This document shows, piece by piece, positions 44,401-52,772 of a DNA stretch of 64,000 bases (its first letter is position 1; each line of letters starts with the position of its first letter). The translations under genes were made by a program, and so were the position numbers. The notes beneath the pieces are model-generated. The model did not search any database and had not been told where the DNA came from. It saw only the letters and a program-made list of their open reading frames with translations. Source of the DNA: MGIIb-O2 sp002494975 (GTDB taxonomy: Archaea > Thermoplasmatota > Poseidoniia > Poseidoniales > Thalassarchaeaceae); the NCBI GenBank assembly GCA_028355015.1, contig JAOMRN010000001.1:387037-451036 (forward strand), given 5' to 3'.

Positions 44401-45584
44401 GTTCTGGGGTCGTAGCCTTTGATATTCCTGATGATATGGTAGTTGAATATACTGTAATTTATGGGACTGCACCTATTCAGGTTTCAACCGATGTTAATGA
44501 TGACGGTAGTTTCGATACCTCGATGATATTACCATCCAGGGTTCCATCGAATCCAACTATGGCTGTGCAAACAGAGGTATTGAATTTACCTGGATTAGGC
44601 GTATCAGATATTAACTTAGACGCTACTGTAACTGTTGACAGTGCGCGTCCTACTGTTTTGTTTGATCAGTCTACATATCCAGATTCTTCTTTGGTACTTT
44701 TAGAATCTGATTTAATCAATGATGTTCTTGTAACTGTGACGATCGTCGATGAAATTGGTATGAATGAAGGACCATTAGATGTCGAGTGGTTAGTCTTGAG
44801 ATCTGGTGTTGCAGTCGCAGGCTCAGAAAATACTGGTCAATTAGCAATGATAGAAGATGGAGATTCAAAAGATATTTATCAAGGTAAGATAGATTTCACA
44901 CCATTAAATGGCATGGCAATAGAACAAGGTGATCAAATTGCATTTTGGGTTACTTCAACAGACAGGGCTGGTAACAAGGTCGCAGGTCTTGGTAGCGAAT
45001 CAGCACCAAGATTACCTACTTTGAGAATAATGGAATTCAATCCCGAGTACACTCGGGTAGTGACTAACCCTACTGAAACACCTATGCTTGGAGAGCTTCT
45101 AACTCTCCAAACATTCTGGGCAAATGATGGTAAGAGAGAGGGTACAATCACAGTCGGTTTGTATGAATTAAAACCAGATACTAATACATGGAGCCCTGCA
45201 CTTTCTACCTTACAAGATGGGGATACTGTAATAACTCTTAATGCCCAATCATCCAGTGTATTAGCGACATTCAAGTGGGAGTCATATGAAGCAGGACAAC
45301 CTTTGCTAGTATTGGTTGTTACAGATCCTGAGACAGGTGATCCTGACTTTGAAAACATTAATGGTCAAAATATAGACATAACTGGTATAAATGTCCAACC
45401 ACTGCCTATTGAAAAAGAATCTTCTACTACCTTATACCTAGTTGTAGGAGTTTCTGTAATTGCAGTGGCATTAGTTGCAATCATAGTAATGAGAAGTCGT
45501 GGTGATGATGAATATTATTATGATGATGATGAAGAAGATTACGAGGAAGAAGATTGGAAATACGAAGAAGAAGATGATAATTGA
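38430..45584 (+). CDS. Giant exported surface protein (2384 residues)
   Basis: A Sec signal (RRRTALALVLLMIIAPLTSA) starts the protein. Near residues 150-175 and 360-395 are two Cys-flanked, Asp-rich units ending DTNEII...YC and DSNEIT...YLC. Between them lies a Gly/Ser region with repeated GGTGYA/GGSGYT motifs. Two MAM/immune-inhibitor-A-like beta domains (FDHWHHLDTTVSGGGDGAWIEY; FDKWVCTETYWDSVGLMIKV) and many Ig-like domains follow. The C-terminus has one membrane helix (TLYLVVGVSVIAVALVAIIV) and a tail very rich in Asp, Glu and Tyr. Numerous Asn-x-Ser/Thr sites make it a likely N-glycosylated S-layer-like or adhesive protein, consistent with aglB in the window. No protease catalytic motif was seen. 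Confidence 0.8.
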   Translation: MSDRRRTALALVLLMIIAPLTSAATSSWTGPSNVNPPDDGITLTGFRAPGNSTIQDGWLHVTDTEMATSLDTGILWEGTDLSAGRFLGTDFIDSTETVTLLDDGTRSNISTFDTGVSSVSMHSSYTYAPGWQHVYDTDTSTSVSECNNLSGTWVDHGYDNNFNNQLDTNEIIETMMYCSGNALQDSITTLTVNDGGYDYSAGTLSATGGSGSGFSGTYSISSAIASISVNSGGTGYAVGETLSFLCPGGGCTGSNASASVGSVAANGSILSITLANGGSGYTSQTMYILVSTTNGSGVSLSEVLETTGSIYQAFVTDGGSGYTSSPTILPSSSAGSAANITAGLGGFFDYEVVVNSIASGQTSNCMLGGFQVNAGMDTDEDNILDSNEITDINYLCNINELWGATTFAGFNGTNYGGEQTMSYGTIPSQASQGIVSVGTMPGSAVPRGTSGYFLLPQVSLPNTEFYSGLYMTFDHWHHLDTTVSGGGDGAWIEYRINTGTWNDWTYISPDVTASGGGYTSTMSTDAPSPNGAPSGAVPVFASPSHSGWLTENVSISSISDIDNASKIQFRFHIWTSPNASYERPGWFIDNIDFNNDGIDRGVWHHGCIATTTTTCQYVANSYGVLQRTIDLSGTNSTSSIEIDMEWDLQGSTQDNACIELSLNNATWYDLSSTGTTSTTIACEDRSGAIPGYPSYDGVFGDQSGSIRTVDYSIPTAYLNQPNVNIRFVVDTDGFTNYGGSLDSKEGFTLADIRVLDDSGTILFRDDIENPSTMTHYGLNGFDDWAYYTWNFGSMEELFDFEDSSASDPTTGNAPGWAKGTGWGYGQLGSAAGPSNVPSFPYVYGTNLNGNYANNANSFLTSPTYDIPNDGLAYLTFDKWVCTETYWDSVGLMIKVNSGSWNYFDPQIPGWYDGSPGYSGNAMSGSDAWMNGDCGQSDFENRIAPLSSYAGDTLRFRFHIDTDSSVTYQGGYFDNFGILISNYGEGGYWLSPSINMGDIDQFNYGWVDIDATIPENTSITGSLIDSIDESVIPGYNNITFPFSLAGVNSEEYPQIRIKVIMDTSDEEATPQLKKISVGGKRYLSATSSDYNGWEFSPSVEVIDELLNATSIAGTITSDYIHSSRPIKSITLTGNFSSGLMISALTSTGASLGQTSQGSIAFSIPQNGFALSISLPTNGWIDRMVITANFAEPAVNPSIDVINDGSSEWSFPIGSDYGHYGWQSLISTSDEGYITSAVIDLDGNSPSSVMVRLPSLAAVNNGMISIAPGSSDGFQSPVTLTVGSSSQTGSSGSEVFNCILDNSQLAGINYLSTSHTDSDTGREWRDVSIILDSTSAQTVSISSIGIGYLIFENVSGLGPSISAYHSSMTQDDPPPNQVSIPVNITAEMGSISIDGDLKFDYIVTNRDFQVPNTLYPNGELVEITTKHHHLYDNSNLETISLRGIASDGEILMFEAVNGADGLWGQGSDPVTFTQQSGSSVAPMDSSTSLEIITHNDGYDDVVVHWMFDVSWMWDDVGSIRWVSQAFDSSGETVWPAVSHSGESGKNAVENDLIIDSFEVRDQYGRLLSNQYSSFYPYAMMDAGELNITGTVKFQDSIAVRPLGIHYTVGLNISGLSYLLTSGDDGYYGLISAPSGLSNVYLSPMMNTVGPTGYSLGAEDVTGTPPLVNVRVDHEPPVAGPLEVNTPSGLKAAHGKVWDPTVPLSLFVTVDESEARGEILTLNYWRGSVDDTNGDGIADEDEYLSVFQPLTPGMTGQQQVNFIGIDVSQQLFNSPVHMYLEGTDWAGLSYQDGGTGGGFGASNAWATVVVATDEPTSIKSAGYSLDRDLGFLLPGKQHTFTMQIEEANGLNTLDNITVMLCGDGTSELGKMSYDASRGTLWSDDSSLVTPISVQTIQTSSDIIQLSLMFEISWNYPWEDGQNSCKPSVSIVDDFTTVAYQNNIGELSWYLDNKYVAIPEEIEDLTPPSSIPSGNSVYLGQGDEFRMSGHVYYSGSGVVAFDIPDDMVVEYTVIYGTAPIQVSTDVNDDGSFDTSMILPSRVPSNPTMAVQTEVLNLPGLGVSDINLDATVTVDSARPTVLFDQSTYPDSSLVLLESDLINDVLVTVTIVDEIGMNEGPLDVEWLVLRSGVAVAGSENTGQLAMIEDGDSKDIYQGKIDFTPLNGMAIEQGDQIAFWVTSTDRAGNKVAGLGSESAPRLPTLRIMEFNPEYTRVVTNPTETPMLGELLTLQTFWANDGKREGTITVGLYELKPDTNTWSPALSTLQDGDTVITLNAQSSSVLATFKWESYEAGQPLLVLVVTDPETGDPDFENINGQNIDITGINVQPLPIEKESSTTLYLVVGVSVIAVALVAIIVMRSRGDDEYYYDDDEEDYEEEDWKYEEEDDN

Positions 45585-45629
45585 TCTGAGTAGGCAAATA
45601 TTAGTTGGGGAGTAATCAAACCCTCATCT

Positions 45630-45676
45630 AATAGCCTCCTGTCATTACTATCTACCACTTGTCTTTATAGGCTATT
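45630..45676. repeat. 8-bp inverted repeat in intergenic spacer
   Basis: AATAGCCT (45630-45637) and AGGCTATT (45669-45676) are exact inverses 31 bp apart, in the 140-bp gap before the small gene at 45725. The right arm overlaps a TTTATA-like promoter element (45664-45669). Could be an operator or a stem; no more can be said. Confidence 0.4.
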
Positions 45677-45724
45677 TAGCGGCGATGCATACTCTGAGGA
45701 AGTAATTCCTTGGATGGGATTGGG

Positions 45725-45895
45725 ATGAGTAATAATAGCGAAGCGATTACAGTTGAAGAACTAAAACATGAAGTAGAAGACCTGAAAGTATTGGTAAATA
45801 CTCTTCTGACAGTGATTATGGAAGAGGCCGATGGCGTCCAATCAGGAGCGGCGCCTACGATTCCTAATCAGCCACGACGTGGATATTGCATGTAA
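45725..45895 (+). CDS. Small hypothetical coiled-coil protein
   Basis: A 56-residue protein. Residues ~8-35 (EAITVEELKHEVEDLKVL) form a heptad-like helix. The tail is Pro/Gly-rich and ends RRGYCM. The start is ATG 45725; TTG 45710 is in frame upstream. The stop TAA abuts the stop of convergent alkA, the same arrangement as several real pairs in the window, which supports it being a gene. Function unknown. Confidence 0.5.
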   Translation: MSNNSEAITVEELKHEVEDLKVLVNTLLTVIMEEADGVQSGAAPTIPNQPRRGYCM

Positions 45896-46561
45896 TTAAT
45901 ATTCAACGGGCTCGGGATCTACTGCACTCCACATATAACAGCAAGCAACTGTGCGCCATGGTATCCATTTTTCAGATATTTCATATATCTCCTCATTGGT
46001 TAATTTTTCACCGGAATTATATACTTTCTCAATTCCACGAATCATTCCTATATCTCCTATTGGAAATACATTTGGTCGTAGTAGTGTGAATATTAGAATC
46101 ATTTCAGCTGTCCATCTCCCTACCCCTCTTAGTTGAATTAATTTCTCGATTAATACTTCATCATCCATTTCTTCCCACTGGTATTTTGAATAAGTACCCC
46201 AAGATTCAGCAATTCCTATCACATATTCTACTTTTCTTTGCGACAATCCACATTTTCTGAGATCCTCAAATTCTTGCGATAATATATTCTCTGGTTTTAT
46301 TTCTCCTACTTTTTCTGTTAGTCTAGACCATACTGTCGAAGCAGCTTTAACTGAGATTTGTTGACCAATTATTGATCTAATTAGCGTATAGAATAAGTCA
46401 CCTCTAGAAACTAATTCCAAGTTTTTATATTTTTTAATTAATTCAGAGAGTTTTTCATCCTTTTCAGAGAGTTCTTTCTTGGCTTTATCCCAGTACCCCG
46501 GTTTATCTCCTAATTGTACCATGGCTATGGCTAAGACCTCATAGTTCAAGATGGCTACCAT
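45896..46561 (-). CDS. HhH-GPD DNA glycosylase (AlkA-like, 3-methyladenine)
   Basis: A ~221-residue base-excision glycosylase. IIGQQISVKAAST is the AlkA/MPG II N-terminal motif, LIQLRGVGRWTAEMILIF the helix-hairpin-helix and PIGDIGMIRGIEKVY holds the catalytic Asp. No iron-sulfur cluster Cys motif, so it is not of Nth/MutY type. It removes alkylated bases. ATG 46576 would overlap the divergent start within CATG; ATG 46561 is chosen, with some doubt. Confidence 0.85.
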   Translation of the reverse strand: MVAILNYEVLAIAMVQLGDKPGYWDKAKKELSEKDEKLSELIKKYKNLELVSRGDLFYTLIRSIIGQQISVKAASTVWSRLTEKVGEIKPENILSQEFEDLRKCGLSQRKVEYVIGIAESWGTYSKYQWEEMDDEVLIEKLIQLRGVGRWTAEMILIFTLLRPNVFPIGDIGMIRGIEKVYNSGEKLTNEEIYEISEKWIPWRTVACCYMWSAVDPEPVEY

Positions 46562-46574
46562 TCTCGCATTAATC

Positions 46575-47069
46575 ATGAACTTAGAGAAAGTACTATTCGG
46601 AGGTGCAATAATTTCAACTATTTTATTCGTTATTCTAAGTACTACTGGGAATACTGAATTAATTGAGAAGAACGATTCTTGGTTAATCGAGGAAACATGC
46701 CTAGGGAGTCATTCTAGTGACATAAGCCACACGCACAGTAGTTTATCCATATTTATTGATGGTAGCGAAGTTCTTCTATCTGCAAATATTGGCATACAAG
46801 ATTCTGAATGTCCTGAAGGAATGAGAGGCATACATACTCATGATGATACGGGTAAATTACATATTGAAACGCCGAATCAAATCGATGCTCCGATAGGTGC
46901 TTTCTTCAATATATGGGGTGAAACATTTAATTCAGGGCAAATTCTTGATAATACTGCTAATTCAGAATATGACATTGAAATGCGTGTCAACGGCGTAATC
47001 AATGAAGAGTATGAAAATTATGTTATGTTAGATGGAGATAATATCGAAATCTATTACAAACAAAAGTAA
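46575..47069 (+). CDS. Exported hypothetical protein with His-x-His motifs
   Basis: A 164-residue protein with an N-terminal signal/anchor (VLFGGAIISTILFVIL), then a beta-rich domain. Distinct motifs are SHTHSSLSIFIDG and GIHTHDDTGKLHIETP, both starting with His pairs, followed by GAFFNIWGETFNSGQ and two Cys. The HTHDDTG...HIE pattern is recognisable from other archaeal and bacterial secreted proteins but has no named function known to me. The His pairs suggest metal binding. Its stop abuts the rtcB stop. Confidence 0.65.
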   Translation: MNLEKVLFGGAIISTILFVILSTTGNTELIEKNDSWLIEETCLGSHSSDISHTHSSLSIFIDGSEVLLSANIGIQDSECPEGMRGIHTHDDTGKLHIETPNQIDAPIGAFFNIWGETFNSGQILDNTANSEYDIEMRVNGVINEEYENYVMLDGDNIEIYYKQK

Positions 47070-48566
47070 CTATCCTTTGATAACTGCGAATGGTTTCATT
47101 CTCGCTACGGGTCTTGCTAACCTTGCCTCACTTGTCAATCGGATAACTTCGTCAACATCTTTGTATGCATCAGGGGCTTCTTCCGAAAGTACATTCGGAG
47201 TTTTTGTATGTACATTAATTCCCGCTGCTTCAAGAGTTTCTCTTAATTTTTCTGAATCAATTTGTTCTCTTGCAGCAGTCCTTGATAACCTTCTTCCAGC
47301 ACCATGGCAAGAAGAAGAAAAGGCATCATTTCCTCCCTGCTTAGGGCCTGCCAATATCCAAGACGCAGTCCCCATATCCCCTGGGACTAGGACCGGTTGA
47401 CCAATTCCTGAAAATTTCGAGGCTAGTTCAGGATGGTCTCCGCCCAGTGCTCTCGTCGCACCCTTTCTATGAACACAACATCTACATGATACTCCATGTA
47501 CCTTATGATCCTCAATTTTAGCAATATTATGGCTTACATCATAAATGACTTCCAAGTCGCTATCTACTCCTATTTGCTCTCTCAGTATATTTCTAAGTCG
47601 TTGGGTCAAAGCTGAGCGATTTGCAAATGCGAAATTACCTGCTGCCGACATTGCATCAAAATATTCTTGACCTTCTTTACTGAATATAGGTGCAGCAGCT
47701 AGTTGTCTGTCAGGGATTGTCATATCCCACCTACGGGCATACCAAGAGTTGTCAATTTTCGAATAATTTTGTTCAATTTTCGAAACATGATCAGAGCAAA
47801 CCTGATGTCCCAATCCTCTAGATCCAGTATGGATCATCGCTGTCACTTGTCCTTTACGTATACCAAAGGCCTTTGCTGCTTGTTCGTCAACTATCGAATC
47901 TACAACCTGTAACTCTAGAAAATGGTTCCCGGAACCAAGTGTTCCTAATGATTTACTGCCTCTCTTTTTTGCTCTTTCTCCAAGATTTCTCTCATTTGTT
48001 TCTAATCTCCCATTAGATTCTATAGACGCTAAATCTCTTGATTCTCCCCATCCCATCTCAATAGCAGCATTAGCCCCTTCCGATAGAATATGGTCTATCT
48101 CCGTTGAATCAATTATCACACCGCCTTTACCTGTAGCTCCAGCAGGAATTGAATTAGCAAGTTTCTGAGCTAATACTTTAGCGTTAATATCTTTAAAATT
48201 GATATCTAATGCACATAACCTAACTCCACAATTAATATCGAAACCTACTCCTCCTGGTGAAATAGCTCCTCCCTGGTTACCCGCATTGATATCAGTAGCC
48301 ACAACACCTCCAATTGGAAATCCATATCCGAAATGCCAGTCTGCCATAGCCCATGCATTCCCAACAATTCCATCTAATGAGGCGGTATTTACTAGTTGAT
48401 TAGGTGAACGATCATCTGCATGTTCGCCTAAATGTTCTGAGTCAGCAACTAATATTGCGTCTGTTTTCATTGAACCGTGTTTATTTATACGGATTCTTCC
48501 AGGTCCATCAGGTTGAAGATGTTCTCTCCATACTGCCGACATAGTTCTGCGTATTAACCAATACAT
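47070..48566 (-). CDS. rtcB: tRNA-splicing ligase RtcB
   Basis: A ~498-residue RNA ligase that joins 2',3'-cyclic phosphate and 5'-OH ends with GTP and Mn. Metal- and GTP-site motifs are intact: GYGFPIGGV, GVGFDINCGVRL (Mn Cys), SGNHFLE, HTGSRGLGHQ, VHRKGATRA and SSCHGAGRRLS with the guanylylated His. There is no intein. ATG 48566 gives the same N-terminal offset to the first conserved Trp as Pyrococcus RtcB; 48605 and 48542 are alternatives. Its activating partner archease is encoded at 57004. Confidence 0.95.
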   Translation of the reverse strand: MYWLIRRTMSAVWREHLQPDGPGRIRINKHGSMKTDAILVADSEHLGEHADDRSPNQLVNTASLDGIVGNAWAMADWHFGYGFPIGGVVATDINAGNQGGAISPGGVGFDINCGVRLCALDINFKDINAKVLAQKLANSIPAGATGKGGVIIDSTEIDHILSEGANAAIEMGWGESRDLASIESNGRLETNERNLGERAKKRGSKSLGTLGSGNHFLELQVVDSIVDEQAAKAFGIRKGQVTAMIHTGSRGLGHQVCSDHVSKIEQNYSKIDNSWYARRWDMTIPDRQLAAAPIFSKEGQEYFDAMSAAGNFAFANRSALTQRLRNILREQIGVDSDLEVIYDVSHNIAKIEDHKVHGVSCRCCVHRKGATRALGGDHPELASKFSGIGQPVLVPGDMGTASWILAGPKQGGNDAFSSSCHGAGRRLSRTAAREQIDSEKLRETLEAAGINVHTKTPNVLSEEAPDAYKDVDEVIRLTSEARLARPVARMKPFAVIKG

Positions 48567-48646
48567 TTCAACAAGTCGGACAGGACTTACAACAATCGCA
48601 TTCAAGATAGTTTAATTATTCCGAGACATGCAAGGTTGTAGATGAG

Positions 48647-51520
48647 ATGACATTTGGAGAGGTTCATATTCCATTTTGGGAAGACTCAGGTCATCATCGA
48701 AGAACGTGTTCTGTTACTGGATTATACTTTTGGACAAGAGATGAATCAAGAACAACCTCCGGGGACACAAATGAAGACCCATATACATTCATTGGAAGCC
48801 CTATAATTGATGGTTTTCCCATGAAGGGTAAAGTTCTGAAAGACGCAATGCGTAATTCTTTCCTCAATTATTTTACATCAAATGATCACACTATGGTGAA
48901 TCCCTATCCAGTTATTGCTAGGTGGAGGGATGATATTCATCTGACAATAGCTAGTATCGCGGACTTTCAGCCTCATGTAACTAGCGGGCAGGTCCCTCCG
49001 CCTGCGAATCCACTATGTATATCACAACCTTGTATTCGACTTACTGATGTTGCTGCGGTGGGACGTTCAGGGAGGCATCTAACTACGTTTGAGATGATGG
49101 CTCATCATGCATTCAATAGACCTAATGACGGAAATGTCATCTATTGGATTGATCAATGCGTACGTTTCTGCGATGATATGTTGGTTAATACATTTGGAAT
49201 TAATTCATCGGAGATAACCTATGTTGAAAATCCATGGTCCGGCGGAGGAAATGCGGGGGCTGCTCTTGAGGTAATTGTGGGGGGTCTAGAATTAGCTACT
49301 CTAGTATTCATGAACCTAGAAGAGCATGAAGATGGAGACGTTGAAATTAAGGGGCTAAAATATCGTGAAATGGAACTACAAATCATCGATACTGGCTATG
49401 GCCTTGAGAGATTCTGTTGGGCTGCAGCGGGAACTCCAACTATCTATGAGGCAATTTATCCTGAATCTGTTTCTTGGCTCAAAGAAACTATAGGATTTGA
49501 ATCAATGGTTAATGATTTACAACTTGAGGTAGATACATCTGCATTATTATCCGAATTATCTCGTTTAGCTGGAATATTAAATATTGATGTTGGAACAGAT
49601 GTTGAATCACTTTACAAAAAATTAATTGAAAGGTTAGATGATTTGAATATTAAAATATCAGTGTCTGAGTTAAAACGATTGACTGAGCCTCTATCTGCAA
49701 TATATGCAATACCTGATCATATGCATGCATTATGTAATATGTTGGGTGATGGACTAATCCCTAGTAATACCAAAGCCGGATATTTAGCCCGAATGCTTGC
49801 AAGAAGGGTTTGTCGTATGAAGTCAGATTTGAATATTGACATTACTCTCCCAGAATTAGGGAAACATCATATGGATACTCATTTAGATATGTCTAACTTT
49901 ATGCAAACTGAACAAGGGATTTTACAGTTGCTAGATTTAGAAGAATTACGCTATCATGAAATGTTGAGGAAAGGTGAATCGGCTGTGAGAACTGCATTCC
50001 AAGAAATCCCCAAGGAGGCTCTAGAAGTACCTGATGAAATATTATTTAGATTATCTGAAGAGAGAGGAATAACTCCAGACATGGCGATTTCCATATCGCA
50101 TAAATTAGGTTGGACAAAACTTTCTGTGAGGGTAGGTTTTTCGGCTGACATGGCAGATAGAAATGCGAAATTAACAAAAGATGCCGCCAAGGTTAAAGAG
50201 AAAAGTCAGATTCTTTCGAAAAGTTTAGAAAAAACGTATCAGGATTATTATTTAGATACGAATATTACTGACTTTTCTGCAAATGTAATTCACTGTGAGA
50301 AAATATCTGACGCTAATCTTTCATCTTTATCATTTTCAAATGAAGTCGAAGAGAAACCTACTCACATAGTAGTCTTGGATCGAACTCTATTTTATCCTGA
50401 GGGAGGAGGTCAATTAGGTGATCAAGGTTTTTTTGTCATTAATTCTGATGAGTCAATCAAAGTTTTAGATACAAAAATAGAGGAAGGAGTAATAATACAT
50501 TTTACTGATGGAGAATTACGTACAGGTTCAATCAATGGAGAAGTCAATAGAATTCGTCGAATTCAATTGATGGACCATCATACTGCTGTCCATATTGTGG
50601 GTGGTGCCGCTAGAGAAATTTTAGGCCCTCATATACGTCAAGCAGGATCTAATAAGGGGGAGAAATATGCTCGTATTGACTTAACTCATCATTCAAGAAT
50701 GTCTAGGGATTTACTTGATATTATAGAAGATAAAGCGAATGAAATTGTTCAATCTAACCCTGGAATCGAGAAAATAATAATGAGTAGGGCCGATGCTGAT
50801 GCTAAATTCGGTTTTGATATATATCAAGGAGGCCCTCCTAAACATGATCTAATTCGTATAATCAAGATTGGCGATTTTGATACACAAGCTTGTGGAGGAA
50901 CTCATCATGATGTAGCCGGAAAAGTCGGCGAATTAAGGATAGTACGGTCCAGTCAAGTCCAAGACGGGGTGGAGCGTCTGCAAATCGTGGCAGGAGATAC
51001 GGCGCGCGAACATGCAAGAGCCCAAGAGCGTATACTTAGTGAAGCATCAGAGATACTCGGAGTGCAATCTAGTGACCTTCCAAAGGCTGTTCAGAAATTC
51101 TTTGAAGAATGGAAATCACAACAAAAAAAGATTTCTAATCTGGAAGCAGAGATTATTAGATTGAGAACGAGTGGTGGTGGAGATGAAGCCATTATGAGAG
51201 ATGGAATAAGGTATGTGATCATGGAATCTAATGGTGATTCAAAACAGCTAATGAAAATGCTATCTGAATTGACTAGGGACAAATCCAAACCAACATTAGC
51301 AATTATAGGAAGTCGTGATGGGGGGGGCAAAATAATTGTCGCGACTACTGAAGACACCAAGGCTTCTGAGAATTATAACTCAGTTGAAATACTAAATTCC
51401 ATAGCATCTCATATCAATGGCGGAGGTGGCGGAAGGCCTACCTTTGCTCAAGGTGGAGGGTCCAACCCAGATGGGATTCCTGAAGCACTTAATGCTGCTA
51501 GAAAAATGCTAGATATTTGA
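48647..51520 (+). CDS. alaS: Alanyl-tRNA synthetase, archaeal type
   Basis: A 957-residue AlaRS. Class II core: FIGSPIIDGFPMKGKV, SQPCIRLTDVAAVGRSGRHLT and TGYGLERFCWAA. The editing domain has HHTAVHIVGGAARE and the zinc-binding ACGGTHHD. The C-Ala coiled coil (FEEWKSQQKKISNLEAEI) ends in a Gly-rich segment. It charges tRNA-Ala, whose G3:U70 identity pair is visible in the gene at 10048. Divergent from rtcB. Confidence 0.96.
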   Translation: MTFGEVHIPFWEDSGHHRRTCSVTGLYFWTRDESRTTSGDTNEDPYTFIGSPIIDGFPMKGKVLKDAMRNSFLNYFTSNDHTMVNPYPVIARWRDDIHLTIASIADFQPHVTSGQVPPPANPLCISQPCIRLTDVAAVGRSGRHLTTFEMMAHHAFNRPNDGNVIYWIDQCVRFCDDMLVNTFGINSSEITYVENPWSGGGNAGAALEVIVGGLELATLVFMNLEEHEDGDVEIKGLKYREMELQIIDTGYGLERFCWAAAGTPTIYEAIYPESVSWLKETIGFESMVNDLQLEVDTSALLSELSRLAGILNIDVGTDVESLYKKLIERLDDLNIKISVSELKRLTEPLSAIYAIPDHMHALCNMLGDGLIPSNTKAGYLARMLARRVCRMKSDLNIDITLPELGKHHMDTHLDMSNFMQTEQGILQLLDLEELRYHEMLRKGESAVRTAFQEIPKEALEVPDEILFRLSEERGITPDMAISISHKLGWTKLSVRVGFSADMADRNAKLTKDAAKVKEKSQILSKSLEKTYQDYYLDTNITDFSANVIHCEKISDANLSSLSFSNEVEEKPTHIVVLDRTLFYPEGGGQLGDQGFFVINSDESIKVLDTKIEEGVIIHFTDGELRTGSINGEVNRIRRIQLMDHHTAVHIVGGAAREILGPHIRQAGSNKGEKYARIDLTHHSRMSRDLLDIIEDKANEIVQSNPGIEKIIMSRADADAKFGFDIYQGGPPKHDLIRIIKIGDFDTQACGGTHHDVAGKVGELRIVRSSQVQDGVERLQIVAGDTAREHARAQERILSEASEILGVQSSDLPKAVQKFFEEWKSQQKKISNLEAEIIRLRTSGGGDEAIMRDGIRYVIMESNGDSKQLMKMLSELTRDKSKPTLAIIGSRDGGGKIIVATTEDTKASENYNSVEILNSIASHINGGGGGRPTFAQGGGSNPDGIPEALNAARKMLDI

Positions 51521-51565
51521 CCATCCATCCGTTTGGTTCATGACAGTTTACATCTCCGCACAGTC

Positions 51566-52768
51566 ATGGTAGAGCAAGTTGAGGTCTCGGAGAGAGCCTC
51601 ATCCATTGAGTATGCAATTAGAGATGTAGTAGTTCCTGCCATAGAGTTAGAAAAGCAAGGACATAAGATTATCAGGTTAAATATTGGAGATCCATTAGCA
51701 TATGATGGATTGCCTACGCCCAAGCATATGATAGATGGGTACAAAGAAGCGTTAGAGAGGCAGGATAATGGATACGGTCCATCTTATGGATTAGACGAAT
51801 TAAGAAATGCGATTTCACTTTCTGAATCCTCAAAAGGCTGGTCATGCAGTCAGAAAGATGTTTATGTCACTCATGGCGTGACTGAGGCTCTACAGGTCAT
51901 TTTTGCTGCTTTTCTTCAAGAAAATGACACTGTATTAGCGCCAGGTCCTCACTATCCACCATACATGGCTTATCCACAGATGTACGGCGCCAAAACAGTA
52001 GAATATAGGCTAGATTCATTAGATAATTGGAAGATTGATCTAGATGACATTAGATTGAAAATGAATGATTCTGTGAAACTATTAGTCTTGATAAATCCTA
52101 ATAATCCAACAGGGAACATTGCAACTAAGTCTGAGATTGAGGAACTGATTTCTATCGCTCAGGAATGGCCTAAATGTACAATTATTGCTGATGAAATTTA
52201 TGATGGTCTAGACTTCACAAATTCCTTTGTATCTGTAGCTTCTCTTTCTAGAAAAGTTCCCGTGATATCACTTAATGGAGTTTCTAAAGTCTATTTTGCA
52301 CCTGGGTGGAGGATTGGATATATGGCCTGGCATGATCCTGAAAACAGACTAACTTTGGTCAGAGATGGTGTTGAAAGAATCTTACGAAGTCGTCTCTGTG
52401 CCTCGACCCCTGCTCAATATGGCTATCTCGAAGGTCTCCAAAATTCTCATGAATGGCTCATGTCTCATCGAGAGTTGACAGAGAAAAGGATGAACTATTG
52501 TTTGAAAAGGATTAAAGAAATAGATGGTATATCTTGTGAAAGTCCAAGTGGTGCATTTTATTTATTTGTGAGGTTAACTAATCCTGAGCATTATAAAAAT
52601 GATAAAAAATGGGTATTAGATTTATTGCATAAAGAACATGTTCTAGTAGTTCATGGTTCAGGTTTTTCTCCCGAATTTGGGTCAGGCCATTTCAGGATGG
52701 TTTGCCTTCCTCCTGTCTCAGTACTGGAAGAAGCATTCCTCAGAATTGAAAGGTTCCTAAGTAGTTGA
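51566..52768 (+). CDS. PLP-dependent aminotransferase (class I, alanine/aspartate-type)
   Basis: A 400-residue fold-type I aminotransferase: RLNIGDPLAYDGLPTP, YGPSYGLDELRNAI, LINPNNPTGN, IIADEIYDGL, the PLP-Lys motif SLNGVSKVYFAPGWRIGYM, and FRMVCLPP near the end. It resembles archaeal alanine/valine aminotransferases; the exact amino donor cannot be fixed. ATG 51566 follows from the family N-terminus (ERASSIEYAIRD). It starts 45 bp after alaS, which hints at a link between alanine supply and charging. Confidence 0.88.
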   Translation: MVEQVEVSERASSIEYAIRDVVVPAIELEKQGHKIIRLNIGDPLAYDGLPTPKHMIDGYKEALERQDNGYGPSYGLDELRNAISLSESSKGWSCSQKDVYVTHGVTEALQVIFAAFLQENDTVLAPGPHYPPYMAYPQMYGAKTVEYRLDSLDNWKIDLDDIRLKMNDSVKLLVLINPNNPTGNIATKSEIEELISIAQEWPKCTIIADEIYDGLDFTNSFVSVASLSRKVPVISLNGVSKVYFAPGWRIGYMAWHDPENRLTLVRDGVERILRSRLCASTPAQYGYLEGLQNSHEWLMSHRELTEKRMNYCLKRIKEIDGISCESPSGAFYLFVRLTNPEHYKNDKKWVLDLLHKEHVLVVHGSGFSPEFGSGHFRMVCLPPVSVLEEAFLRIERFLSS

Positions 52769-52772
52769 TCCG

